NCBI GenBank assembly: GCA_963971225.1 | Contig: OZ020267.1 | Location: forward strand, 100,855,536-100,919,535 | Reading direction: 5' to 3' | DNA: 64,000 nucleotides | DNA from: Melieria omissa | Taxonomy: Eukaryota; Arthropoda; Insecta; Diptera; Ulidiidae | Shown: positions 34,383 to 45,950 of the stretch, piece by piece | How the letters are laid out: every line of letters begins with the position of its first letter | How positions within the stretch are numbered: position 1 is the first letter of the stretch | Translations under genes and position numbers: made by a program | The notes under the pieces: generated by a model | Databases searched by the model: none | Seen by the model: the letters and a program-made list of their open reading frames with translations, nothing else | Told to the model about the DNA's origin: nothing

Positions 34383-34640
34383 TTTCATTTTAATTTTTTT
34401 AGGTATCATGCAGGTAGCAAAAATATATAATTTAAAGCACTATTTGATAAGTATATATAAAAGAATTTGTGATTGTTCGGCACATATAACCTTAAAAAAA
34501 TTCAAAAATTACATTTTATTTTTTTTTTTAGTGTCACGCAGGTGGATAAAAAATGTGGAAAAAAATATATATATTGTAAAATATTATATGAGAAGTATAT
34601 TAAAAAAAATTGGTGATTGTTCCGCACACTTAACATAAAA
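34383..34640. repeat. Two-copy tandem duplication, ~130 bp unit
   Basis: TTTTTTTAGGTATCATGCAG..GTGATTGTTCGGCACA and TTTTTTTAGTGTCACGCAGG..GTGATTGTTCCGCACA are diverged tandem copies. The 76-codon frame through both is a by-product. Confidence 0.75.
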
Positions 34641-34679
34641 AACAAAATTTAAAAATTGGAAGAATATGTGTTGATGAAC

Positions 34680-34790
34680 AGTATATGAGTAATATATAAA
34701 TATATATATATAATATAATAAATAAATATATAATATAATAAATAAATATATAATATAATAAATAAATAAATATAATTTTCTAAAATAAAA
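34680..34790. repeat. AT-rich 20-bp short tandem repeat
   Basis: TATATAATATAATAAATAAA is repeated about three times within a pure A/T stretch. Confidence 0.9.
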
Positions 34791-36640
34791 AAAAAAATTT
34801 GTCTTAAATAAAAAAAGTTTTTATGTTATATTCACTTTTGAGTTCCGCCGATTTTTCAGATAATGCAACAGTAATATCTATAATAAGTAACAGTGTAATA
34901 ATGCATAAGTTATATCTATAATATGTCTCAATTTCATCTAAATCGGATAACTACTTAGAAAGTTACTAACTTTTGTTCTTATTTTCTTTATTGATTCGGG
35001 GATTCGGGGATTAATCGTTATGGACTAAAACTCTGGGAAATGGTTACCTATATTAATACTAGTAATAAGAAAATATAACAATTAAAATTGGCCGGGGGCA
35101 CTTTTCCCTTCCTTATCCGCCTTTGGCCTTTGGGCATTGCTGAAAAATTTGGCGCATTTGGCTCATTTGAACTTCTTAGCCAGTAAGAAAATTCTGAGGT
35201 CGATGCTACCATGTCAAGGATTGCATTGGACCGTATTGAAAGTTAATAGAAGTTATTACTTATTGTTGTAATTATTTTAACAGTGAAGCCAATACACTAA
35301 AATCTTGTTCTATAGACGAATTTTCATCTTAGAAGAACCAACTCGCTGAAATTTGCTAAAAATATCATCAAAAACCAATTCTCTTTACTCCCCAAATTTT
35401 CAGATTATCATTTGGTTTATGTGAGTTTCTTAAAAGTTAACCCACTGAACCTAACCTAACCTACAAATGTACACAAAACCACTCAGCTCTTCTACCACCC
35501 ATGGTGAATGCCGCCATTATATTTACAAAAAAAAACACACAACAACTAACACAAATTGCATGCAACAAATGATAGCGCATCATGCAACATGCAACATGCC
35601 TCCATAAAATTAATGTTCAATTGCGTGCTGTGTCCAAGTTGTGAGAATATTTGCCACATTAGTGAACCAAAGAAGTTGCAGGCAATTTGCAATAGCAGCC
35701 AGCAAACAGTAGCAACAATGCAACATGCACAATTGAGCGCACATTGTCGAGTGCCATTTTGACACAGCGTCAGACAATGTGCAACACACAGCCATCGGGG
35801 CTACAAAGTAGATGAATTGCAGCGTGTTGCTGACGCGTGCAACAACAATTGCTGCTGTGAATGCCGCCTGGAAGCATCACAGCCGTGTCGCCGTGTGATA
35901 GCTGCACAACAAGTGCCAGTAATAACTTTGTTCAAACGCGCGCGCGCGCACACACAAAACGCTGGGAGCCCACTTTGACTGGAGTTGATACCAGAAGGGT
36001 GGAATGAATGGTTGTGGAGTGCAGCAGCACATTCATGCAACTCCAGATAGAGATAACGATAAAGTTTGTCGTTTGGAAACTGCCGAGGAGTTGTAGAAAA
36101 TGGAGAAATTGCTACAGTTAGATTAGTATTAGATGACGTGCAACATAAGTGGGAACAACAAAAACAATGCTAATGAACAACAACAACATGTAAGGCAACT
36201 TGTCAGTGGGAAAAAACAATCATGCAATAAGCCGACAATCGACACAACTTGAGACTTTTATGTGAGAACTGACTACACACGACGGCGTCTGGCGAGTGAA
36301 AGCAGCACGCGGGGAATGGAAAGTGTCGCATTATATTTAATGCTGAAAATAAGAGTTTGTGGTTGTGCCAGACAATTGATTTCAACAAGCCGAGAAGTAA
36401 ATCAAATTAACTACAACGGGCAGGTAAAAATTATCAACAACACACCAACTGTTGTCTGTAAGTACAGTTTCGTCCATCAATTATAATTCTATGAATACTG
36501 AATCAATTGATTTCTTATATAAATACATGAAACAGCAAGCAACATCGTTTTGGTTCAAGAAGAAAATTGAGATTATGTTTTTTATGACACCCCCAAACTA
36601 GCTAAATATTTTTCGTTTCTTTCTTTCAATAACTTTCCAA
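34791..36640. other. Intergenic; CCTAA repeat and CG/CA run
   Basis: AACCTAACCTAACCTAC at 35448-35464 repeats the tail of the LINE/SINE group. GCGCGCGCGCGCACACACA at 35938-35956 is an alternating purine-pyrimidine run. Short frames on both strands show no domain. Confidence 0.45.
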
Positions 36641-37700
36641 CGATTTCGGCGCTTTCCTTAAGGCAAAAATTATACAACCGGGACTCTCAACTCTACCGGG
36701 CTCACAACTTTCTTACTTACGTTCAAACGCTGATATGTAAGTAGATTAGTAGAAGTAGCTGCCTCAAGTAGAGCTCATCTAAGTTGGATTGTGACATAAT
36801 TTTAGAATGCGAATTGAGATCCCCTTACTCACAGAAACAGCTTAAGTTTTCTAGCACTCAGATCTCCATACCATACATTTACCTTTTGAGATTCAGTGCT
36901 ACAGAGCCTTTTGAGCTTCCACAGCTAATCGAACTTGACGTCTTTTACTCGCGGAACCTAACAGAAACATTTTAAGCTTCCTAGGAGACACAGAGACTTT
37001 CCCATTGCGCACAGAACCGTCTGTGCCGCGGTTCTAGTTCCAACTTTGTGACCTAATAGTAGACAAGTTAGTAGACGTGGCTGCCGAAAGTGGGGCTTAT
37101 CTAAGCCATAAACGCCTATTGCCGTAACACTATTCTTCGTAGTCTGATCCTTTTGAAGCTTTTGAGATTTCACAACTAATTGAACTCAGATCCTCTTACT
37201 CACAGAACCTTCTAGCCCACAATTCATTGTACGAGTACAACGTTGATGTGTAGACAGGGTTAGGAGTAGTGGCTGCTGGAGTTTATCTAAGTCATAACGG
37301 CCCAAAGTGATGGCACCATGACTCGGACTGAAATTCTTTACTCACAGAAATAGTTTGAGCTTCCTCGGACTCATATACAGAGCCGTTTGATCCCATTGCT
37401 CACAGAACCGTCTATCCCTCGGTTCACTGTCCAACAGAGTTTACCTGTTAATAGATAAGTTGGCAGAAATGGTTGATCAAGGTGGAGCTTATTTAAGCCA
37501 TAAAGACCTAAAGTGACAAATAATTTTAGCTTCCTCGGACTTAGGTCTCCGTACAGAACCTTTTGAGATTCCACAACTAATTGGATTCAAATTCTTTTTT
37601 TTACAGAACCACTTAGACCATATGACGAAGCTGTTTGTACTCAGATCTCCTTACGCATGAAACCAGTTAGAACTATTAACGAACCTAAGTAGACTGTGAA
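36640..37700. repeat. Decayed complex tandem array, 180-320 bp spacing
   Basis: Words of the type AAGTTAGTAGACGTGGCTGC followed by GGGGCTTATCTAAGCCATAA recur near 36737, 37058, 37238 and 37446. CTTACTCACAGAACC and TTTTGAGATTCCACAACTAA recur between them. Unit order is scrambled by indels. Confidence 0.75.
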
Positions 37701-38234
37701 TAGTTTTATCTGTTAAATCACTTGGATAGTTGAAGAAAAAATTACCCAAATTAGTTAGTTTTCTCCAAGAGAGGGAAGTGAAATATGTTTTCTTCTAGAC
37801 TACTTCAACCACAAATAATTCGTACACTTCACTTTTCTCCCACACCATAATCTTTACAAATTTTTTGCAAGCTGGAAAATTACTCTTTAAAAGAAAAACA
37901 TACATTTTTAATTCGTTATTATTCTGTAAAATATGTGCACATATTGGAAGAAAGTCTCATTCCAAGCATTGACAGATTGAGTTCGTATGCAGAGTTTATC
38001 TTCCAGTATGACGGAGCGCCCGCTCACACACAGCTAAAAACACTCGTACTTGGTTGCAAACAAAAGGCATAAATGTCTTGGACTGGCCATCATCAAGTCC
38101 GGACCTTAACGTTATTGAATCGGTATGGGCAATAACGAAAGGCGACTGGGAAACGAGCCACAAAGAACCGCAGATGATTTGAAACGAAAAACCCCTGCAA
38201 TTTGGTATTCCATTACACCAGATGAATGCCAGTA

Positions 38235-38804
38235 CACCTAAGTCTGTTTTTACACGGTAGATTGGTTCCAGAAGAAGCCGTGTAAAAAAAAACCGTGTAA
38301 AAAAAGACATTGATCGTATACAAAAATGGGTGATTTGTTCCTAATCTCTAAAACCTATTAAAATTTCTTTACCAAACACGTCTTATTGCATTGACAGTTC
38401 ACAAAATATTAACACGTTTCAATTGCTCTGACCAGTAAATTTTATTGTATGCACATAAAGGGAATTCCCCTAAATTAGTGCTATTCACATTTGCTTTGAC
38501 CAGTAAAAATTGCTTGTACGCGCTAAAAGGGAATTCACTTAAATCTTTAAGCTAGTGTTCGCAAACTATCGATAGCACTATCGATACTATCGATGGTTTC
38601 AGACTTTTTTCTTTCATAAATACTTTTTTGTGATATGAACATACTTCGCAAAAATTAAATTTGACAAAAAAAATTTAAGTACATAAAATTTCAAATCGTG
38701 CTAAATGGAATAAAATCGTGTAAAAAAATTAAAAATATTCAATTTTCAAACCGTGTTATATCAAAACCGTGTAAAAAAAGACCGTGTAAAAACAGACTTA
38801 GGTG
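38235..38804. mobile_element. 570-bp TA-flanked MITE nested in the Tc1 pseudogene
   Basis: Perfect inverted ends CACCTAAGTCTGTTTTTACA plus CGG, flanked by TA at 38233-38234 and 38805-38806. Excision restores the Tc1 reading frame (DECQYLTRSM). The word CCGTGTAAAAAAAGAC recurs near both ends (38277, 38291, 38766, 38781), like transposase-binding subterminal repeats. No coding frame. It carries three ATCGAT sites at 38567-38595. Confidence 0.9.
38567..38595. promoter_or_regulatory. Cluster of DRE/BEAF-like sites (TATCGATA)
   Basis: TATCGATA at 38567-38574 and 38579-38586, then TATCGATG at 38588-38595. TATCGATA is the Drosophila DRE bound by DREF, and clustered CGATA words are the site type of BEAF-32. 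Function here is inferred from the motif only. Confidence 0.45.
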
Positions 38805-39132
38805 TACTTGACAAGAAGTATGTCAAGACGAGTTGAAGCAGTAATTGCAGCAAAAGGAGATATAACACAATATTAATATTGATTTTGCCACTGTACGAAT
38901 TTATAATGGTCACTGTTTACTTCATATGTTTCTGAGTACATTTGAATAAAGTACACTTTTGTTTTTCAACAACTAAATACTTTTTTTAAATATTTTTTAT
39001 AAAAAGTAAATTTAATAATGAATTGAAAATATATAACTTTATTTTAAGGAGTCATTTTTCCAGTTTGCAAAAAATCGGTAAAGATTATGATGTAGGAGAA
39101 AATTGAAGTGTACGAATTATTTGTGGTTAGAG

Positions 39133-40979
39133 TAGTATGTCTACTTCTCATGCTTTTTCTTCTTTTGCTTTTTCTTCTTCTTCTTCTTCCATGTAACTGC
39201 CGCAGTAATCGTTAGAGGGCTGTTCCAGCCTTATTACATGGGAACCTATTGGACTCTGACTCGTCAATATACCAATTGAAATAAAGGTAGGAATGTGAAG
39301 AAGGTATGATGAGGAGACAGTTTTTAGCCAGACACGTCTTAAATATTTGGTCCCACTAGAGTTTGAACTAATCAGAACCTAAATATAATGAGTCGTATGA
39401 AGCTATTTATGTCTATGTTTAAGATCTTTTGTACATAGCTGGCTGTTCAACCCAATTTGAGTATGAAGTCAACCTAGTTCTCTAAGTACCAGAACCCAAT
39501 GTGTTTCGTGCGAAACTGACAAAAATTGGATATGTATAGAAGAGTTGTTAGATTGACTTCTATTTACTTCCTTGATGTCAAGAAACAAAGTGAGCTTGAT
39601 GTAGAGGGAAAGGAAAGTTCATCTGACAAGACTCAGTTAATAGAACCTGGTAACCCTATTGACTCTCATAAGTAGACACATTCGCTTCTGCATTGATAGT
39701 TGACATCATCATTCACTCTCCGTTATAAAGTTTTCCAAAATTTTGATGACCTTAAGCCGTTCAACATAACAAACGTATACTAGTTTATGCAGCCATCTGC
39801 CTGGCTTGGGGATGATCCTTTATGGCAGAGAAAAAAGAAATAATTGCTGTTTTCTGTTGGTATCATAATGCAGCTTTTTCAGGGCATTAGTATGTCGCTG
39901 GCTATTCAGCGTCTCAACCAACATTGGCAACCATTCATTAAGAAGCTAGTTAAGCTTTCATAAAACCAAACATTTTTGCATCTAATTGCGCTTTGCAACC
40001 GAATACGAACAAAATTTCCGAAAATTGGACTGTCCCAAAAAAATTCTACAGAAAATGCTTCACATAGAGACTCAATGGCACTGATAACCCTGATTACAAT
40101 TTGCCTTTGCTTTTGATTGAAAAAAACTGCATTCACATTTGCAGTTGTTTGCTTAAAATTTTCACATTTGCAACCACATGCGCTTCTTTTTCTATTTAAA
40201 AAGTGAACTGTCTATTTGTGCAAGTCCATGCCCATTCCATCATTTTAGCTTTTTATTCGGCTATCTTAAACAACCAACACACAAAATTCTAATTAAAATG
40301 CCTCCAACTATGCAAACATTTCGCAAAGCTTCATTGCTCCGCTCGAAAGCGCATTTTCAGCTTAGATTCCGTTTCGGCCGAACTGCAATGCATGCACAAA
40401 GCAACTGTCACTACATGCAATACGTTTGAACATTCATCATCCACCGCTGTGGGTGTATGCCCAACAACAACTATCAATCGATGGCTTTGCTTCCTTCTTA
40501 TGGCATCGCTGGCCAATGAAGCGGCCGGCTTTTGCGATTTATCTATCCGCCTGTCGTTGCATCATTTGTTCAACTGTCAGACGCTCTATTGGGCGCTTGG
40601 TTTATTGCACTAGGCTAAGCAGTTGTTGTTGTTGTTGCCGGCAATCAAATCAGCAACAAAACAAGACAATTGCAAATAAATTGAATTGAAAGAAATGCAA
40701 TTGTCTTGAGACGCTATCGAACTGAGTGCGTTCAACGTTTGTCAGCGTAGCTCAATTTCAGGTATGGTGATCCATTTATGGTGATTTTTTAAACGTACTT
40801 ATTTCAATGGATTGGTGGATCTGTGGGCTTTTGTGGGCCTTTTTTATTTATTTTTTAATAATTTGGGTTTTTGCGATTATAAACAGTGTGGATCATACAG
40901 ACTTGTGTGCTTATTGAAATTCAATACATTAAATAAAAAGAATCAAGTGGGAATATATCAGCTGGAGATTCAGAAAATT
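39133..40979. other. Intergenic, no gene called
   Basis: Includes CTTCTTCTTC-rich sequence near 39160-39190 and ordinary unique-looking sequence. Minus frame 39906-40136 and plus frames 40178-40689 show no recognisable domain and overlap frames on the other strand. Confidence 0.4.
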
Positions 40980-42235
40980 TTAGGCAATTCAGGAGCTCTT
41001 GGACTCTATCCGGCACTGGATGACCTATCGATCCTTTGGTCACGTCCTTCCCCTTTTCCTCCATGTCTTCAATCGTCCTACTAACGTCCACGTTATACAG
41101 TGTTGCTGCCTGAGGCTCACTCTTGGTCAGACCCTGAGAATGGTCAGAACCGGTAAACACTATTTCCGTATATTCACAGATGGCTTCAAAACAAAACACG
41201 GTTCTGGCTCTGCGGTCTCCGTCGAATCAACTGGGCTCGACGGTTCTTTGCCAAGGCGCGCACGCATCTGTGTTTTAGGCCGAGTTGCATGCCATACTTG
41301 AGGCAATTTACTTTGTTGTAGAGAACAAGTGGAGAGGCAAAAGTATCGGTGTCTGTAGCGCCGGTCAGGCTGCGCTCATGTTCTGGACAGCCCTCCAACC
41401 ACGTCTACAATAGTCAAGTCCAAGGCCAAACTACGTCAGAAGACAAGCCGACCTCGATAGTCCAGTCGATAGTGCGCTGGCTTCCCACACCAGAGGCCCT
41501 AGGTTCGATTCCTAGCTCGGGCTGATGAAACACTCCTCTACTTCTATCGCTATCCCTATCCTTTTCCTTACCCTACCCTCCCCAATGGGTATAGTACAAT
41601 GGTCCAAATGGACTGAGTGATATCGATGGCTTGGAGCCCACCGTCACATCACATCACATGTCGGTAGACATTACTTGGTTCTCGGAACTCGCAGGAATTG
41701 CGGGTCACGAAACCTTTGACTCCTTAGCTAAATGCGCTCTGAGGCTGTGTTTTTAGGCCCTTAGTCTATCTTTCTCTCCCATTTGCGGCCCTCAAAGCTG
41801 TTAACAAATGGGTCACTCTGACCCAGGAACGAGCATGGGAGGCTGAGAGAGAAACTTATGCTTGCCTGTCATTTCTGGTAAATGCTCACAGTTTCTTCTG
41901 TCGCTATGCAGAAGGGACTGCAGGCCCTCGGTCGGGTTGATGACGGACCAATTTTTATAGGCAAAGCACATGGAAAAGGTAGGAAAATCTTTCAGTACAC
42001 TATGCCCTGTCTGTGTTGAGGACAATGAGACGGCGAACCACTTTCTATGGTCTCAGGTTTGGCACCGATGTATTGTGAATCGAGCACCTTGACTCCTTGG
42101 CTCCTAGAATCTATCGAGATTTCTCGAGATTTCGGGTAGATTCAAAACACCATAACTGGGCACATCAAGTCGCAGTACAATGGACGTCTAATGTTTGAGT
42201 GCTATGCTCGGAAGACTATTGTGACAAATGAAAAA
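40980..42235 (+). pseudogene. RNase H-type LINE 3' half, split by a SINE
   Basis: Frames with several shifts read CLRLTLGQTLRMVRTGKHYF, RIFTDGFKTKHGSGSAVSVE (RNase H strand 1 with catalytic Asp in FTDG.KT..G.G.AV), a following ELHAI-like segment near 41290, then after the SINE ITWFSELAGIAGHETFDSLA (degenerate end of RNase H). Later parts read TQERAWEAERETYACLSFLV and CVEDNETANHFLW, the C-x2-C..H knuckle. Just past the coding end comes AGTACAATGG..TGAGTGCTATG, shared with SINE tail A. This domain order (RNase H then knuckle) is typical of I, LOA and R1-like LINEs. It is dead. Confidence 0.8.
41446..41665 (+). mobile_element. tRNA-derived SINE, short form, tail A
   Basis: Head GACCTCGATAGTCCAGTCGA, GTGCGCTGGCTTCCCACACC, B box GGTTCGATTCC; it then jumps from CTATCGCTATCCC to the tail GGGTATAGTACAATGG, GGACTGAGTGATAT, TCACATCACATCACATG. 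AGACA at 41441-41445 and 41666-41670 is a 5-bp duplication. The middle of the SINE body (about 200 bp of the long form) is absent. Confidence 0.88.
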
Positions 42236-44035
42236 ACCTGATTTTAGGTTTGAAAAACTTTCTTCTTTCTTTCTTTCTTATATTTTCTGTGTATTTATTG
42301 ATATTTGGTATTCAAGAATCAATAAAACAATCACTGAGTTTTAGTTCAATACTGAAGTAAAAATTATTCCATATGGATTTGCCTGATGTTTTGTCTCCCT
42401 CCTTGAACTTCAAACTACAGTTTAAACAGTTTTCATGCTCGAACGCACTCGCCCAACTTCCATAAAAAAATTTACTTAAAAACTTTGCAAACTCATTCCA
42501 CTTTCCTACATACAAAACTGGACGTCGATTACTTTCTATTCACACTTTGTCTACAAACTTAATGAAGAAAAAACCAATCCAGTAATTTTTCTCACCCCAG
42601 TAATTGCAACAATTTCACTGTCAGCCAGCTGCATTGAAACTGGCCGGCAGTGAATTGCGCACAAAAAATCTGGGTGCCAATGCTGTTGACCCAGTTGCAT
42701 GCGTTTTCGAACGCCCGACATCCATGAGTCGAGCTCGCAATATATTTTTTTTATTACCTTTTCATCTGTGCTCTGACTCCGACTCAACGCTGAAAGTCAG
42801 AATAAATGTAACCAAGTCAAAGTCAACGTTTCTTCGATTCTTTTTGTTTTATGTTTTTTTTTTGTTGCTGTTTTACTGCAGCCAACGCGCAGACGCGTCC
42901 GTGACAGTTGCAAGCGAAATGTGGGCGCAATGCAGAACGTAGGAAAAAAGGCTAAAAAACCAGCACAGAATATCGCATCGTACTTCATTTGGCGCATAAA
43001 TGAGAGGAGCACATAAATTAAGCGCGCCAGCACACAGCGGCAATAAAATGTGGCATTTAGTGCGCTAAATGCGCGCGACACGATGCCACTTCATAATCGA
43101 GAGACGCCCCAGTCGGAGTCGGCTTAATCTGGTCAGCAAGTTGCTGGAGCTGTGCTTCGAGGTTTTTCTTTGCTTTTGATAATTATTATAATTTTTTTTT
43201 GTTACTGCAAAAAATAATGCAAAGATGGCTCAATATGAAAGCACAAACCGAAAATGAAGCAACATTGCTGCGACGGCACAAAGCGTTCAGCTTGTGTTGC
43301 TCTTGTTGACACGGTTTCATTTATATATGTGTGTGTGTGTGTGTGTGCAATGCTCTGTGTAATATTTTGTTCCTCTCAACATAAAATTTTTTCATTTCTT
43401 TTTTTTTTTTGTCTTGTATTGATGCAGTCAAATTGCAGTGCCGGCAGAAATTGCTCGCAATTAAACTTGAAATATTCGCGTGTTCAGGCGAGCCGCCGAA
43501 TTCGTGGAAATCTTTAATTAATTTTATGCTGTCAGTAAGACTTTAGCTCACTTTAATTTCTCAAATTCTTGCTTCAGCTTCTTAAATTTCTTTATGTTGG
43601 AAGACAGAGACTTCAAGAGCAGTTTGACCATCAAATTGTTGATCCATTCCTAAAAAATTGCAAAGTACTTTTATCATATAGGAACAAGTCCTGAGGTATT
43701 ACAACTGACTGAACTAGGCTACATATTTGTGTCTCTAGGCGTTTACGGCTGGGTGCTGCCTGTTCTACCTACCCACTTATTTCTGTCAGTTTCGACTGAC
43801 GTATTCATTCAATTCATAATGAAACTGGAACAACCAAATGTCTCTTGAAGGACGATGCCCAGTTTGGAATTCTCATTATTTGACTTTTTCATTCCCTAAA
43901 TCGGAAACAACCAAATGTCTCTTGAAGGACAACGCCCAGTTTAGATCGTACAGATTATTTTTTCCAAGCAAAGTAATAGTACAGCAAGTCTGAGTTTTTA
44001 TCTAATTTTCACATTTCAATTTTCACCATTTCGTT
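42236..44035. other. Intergenic; GT tract and small duplication
   Basis: A (GT)n tract lies at 43328-43347. Two diverged copies of a 77-bp unit (CAACCAAATGTCTCTTGAAG, GACRAYGCCCAGTTT) lie at about 43831 and 43908. The GC-richer stretch at 42600-43140 has no splice-supported frame. Confidence 0.45.
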
Positions 44036-44549
44036 GCCTGAGTTGCCTGAGAGCAACTTCACCTATTTGTCATCTTATAGCAAAAGCTCCGATTTATTTA
44101 TGGGTTTAATTTAAGTAGGCACCAACAACAATTAATATTTTAAGAAGTGATTTCAAAGCAAATTACGAGAAATTTACTGTTATCCCCAAAATAATTTCCA
44201 ATAACTTGCAGCGACATCAGGAAAAGTTTGTGTTCTAATTGAAGTCTACGAATTGGGCGCGTTTGATCAAAACCCTGTTTCTTTGATACTACTTAAATAA
44301 AATCAAAAAGTAATAATTTTGTATTTGTCCATAAATATTACATAATTTTCTTTTAATTAAAAAATATTTATACAAAATTTATTTAACCCGTTTTAAGCTA
44401 CAATTGTTCAAAAGTAAACTAGCTCTAGAATTCTAACAAAGAGGTGTGGCGACTTCAAATGTCGTGTGCACACTTCTTGGTAAGTGTTTCATGTTTCAAA
44501 TACCAAAAAGTAATATAGAGACACAGGGTAAAATTCGGGGTTGAAAGGG
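44036..44549 (-). mobile_element. TTAA-type (piggyBac-like) element, copy 2
   Basis: The right terminus on the complement is CCCTTTCAACCCCGAATTTT next to TTAA at 44550-44553. The body is the complement of 24262-24953. The opposite terminus is eroded near TTGCCTGAGTTGCCTGAGAG. Combined with copy 1, the family ends are of the form CCCTTYCRRCCCC. Confidence 0.75.
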
Positions 44550-44553
44550 TTAA

Positions 44554-45935
44554 AGTGTTCGCATATACATTGACAAGGAAAGTATGGAAACTTGAAGAGC
44601 TGGAACTTCGATGTGTAAGACAAAACTGTTTGCCATACAAATTTGAAGATTTTTGTAAGCACATCAACCCCCTACCCCCCTTGCTTAACCCTCCCTTTTT
44701 AAGTTCTTAGGAGAACATTTTTAATTGTTTCATAAAGTTCTTATTTTTCGTAAAATATTGATTAAAACGCCATGAAGTTTTATGGGAAAATATTGTTCAT
44801 TAAAAATAAGAAGGTGTCTTCAAACAATAAGAAATCTTAAAATCTGCCCCCGAAAAAATCCGTAAACACAAAACTTTCATTTCAAAACATGCTTTCACTG
44901 CTTGAAATGCTAAGAAAAATATTTTAAAAAGAATTCTTTAAATGTAATAAATTAATCTGTAAAGTGGGAACTCAAAAAAATGTGTCCCTTGGTTGACGTG
45001 ATTCCAATCCTTCTGGTGATTTGAAACGTAAAAGTAAGGTTAATTCTTACTAAACATGGATGTAGAATTATCTGAACGTAGCCGATTTGCAAAAACAAAA
45101 TTATTGCACAAAATGGCGTCTTTCTGAAAATAAACGTAATTTTTTGTCTCTTTTTTCCACTTTGGTAATTTTTTTAAAATAGAAAAAACATAAACTTCGT
45201 GCTTCTTAGAGGCTTTTTCTCAATAGCCTAAACTTCGAAAATATGAAATTAAAAATCGATGTTTTCTAATTTCTAGACTAGAATACCCCTTAAAAAAACA
45301 ATTTTTATGACAACTTCCTTAAATAATAACACTGCGGGCACTACAATTTAACTAAAATTTCAAAGGCTTAAATTACTATTCTTAGGTATTCCTAGATCTA
45401 AAAATAGGCACATCTAAAAATAATCACACAAACATTACAAAATCATAAACAAATCATGGAAACTCACTCATTCGAATTCTGAACTCTGTAGCAGAAACCA
45501 AATGTGCAGCATATTGTATGGAATCACAACCCATCTGTCATATTTTGCCACATGTTGCCTCAATGTTGCTGCTTCCGCACAAGCAACAACATCAACACCA
45601 ACACTAACAAAACACATTCAGCAACGACGTCGCCCACAACATTTCCGCTTTCGGAGCCTGCTGTCTAGCTGTTGTTGGAATGGAAACAACAACACTTTGC
45701 ACAACACATGCACTTTAACATTAACTCCTACTTCCTGCAAATATTGTAATGTGATTGTTGTTGTTGTTGTTTAATTTTAACTCATCAACAACGTCAACAT
45801 TTGCATTTACACTTTACTTCATACAAATTTTTGTAAATTTAAAATATTCAAAATATTTCTAAAATATTTTTATAACATTTTAAAATATTTTTTCAAAATT
45901 TGTATATGTTATTTTTTAATTTTTGTATATTATTT
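44554..45935. other. Intergenic, nothing recognised
   Basis: AT-rich with (CAA)n/(TTG)n near 45580-45790. The 90-codon frame at 45502 is Thr/Asn/Cys-rich low complexity and is not called. Confidence 0.45.
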
Positions 45936-45950
45936 AACATATTTAATAAG

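Larger units (their letters stand above)
37803..39132 (+). pseudogene. Tc1-like transposon with dead transposase, split by a MITE
   Basis: Inverted ends of about 80 bp: CTTCAACCACAAATAATTCG, TACACTTCACTTTTCTCC on the left and, on the complement, CTCTAACCACAAATAATTCG, TACACTTCAATTTTCTCC on the right, each beside TA. The transposase remnant reads [13 protein letters not shown], then after a one-base shift [40 protein letters not shown], then [20 protein letters not shown]. After the nested element it resumes [31 protein letters not shown] is the hallmark of Tc1 DDE transposases. Without the 570-bp insert it is about 760 bp, half the usual length, so the N-terminal half is also gone. Confidence 0.88.

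Noticed and set aside
35938..35956. CG/CA alternating run as a Z-DNA or regulatory element
   Set aside because: Only about 20 bp and common in fly intergenic DNA; no other support.
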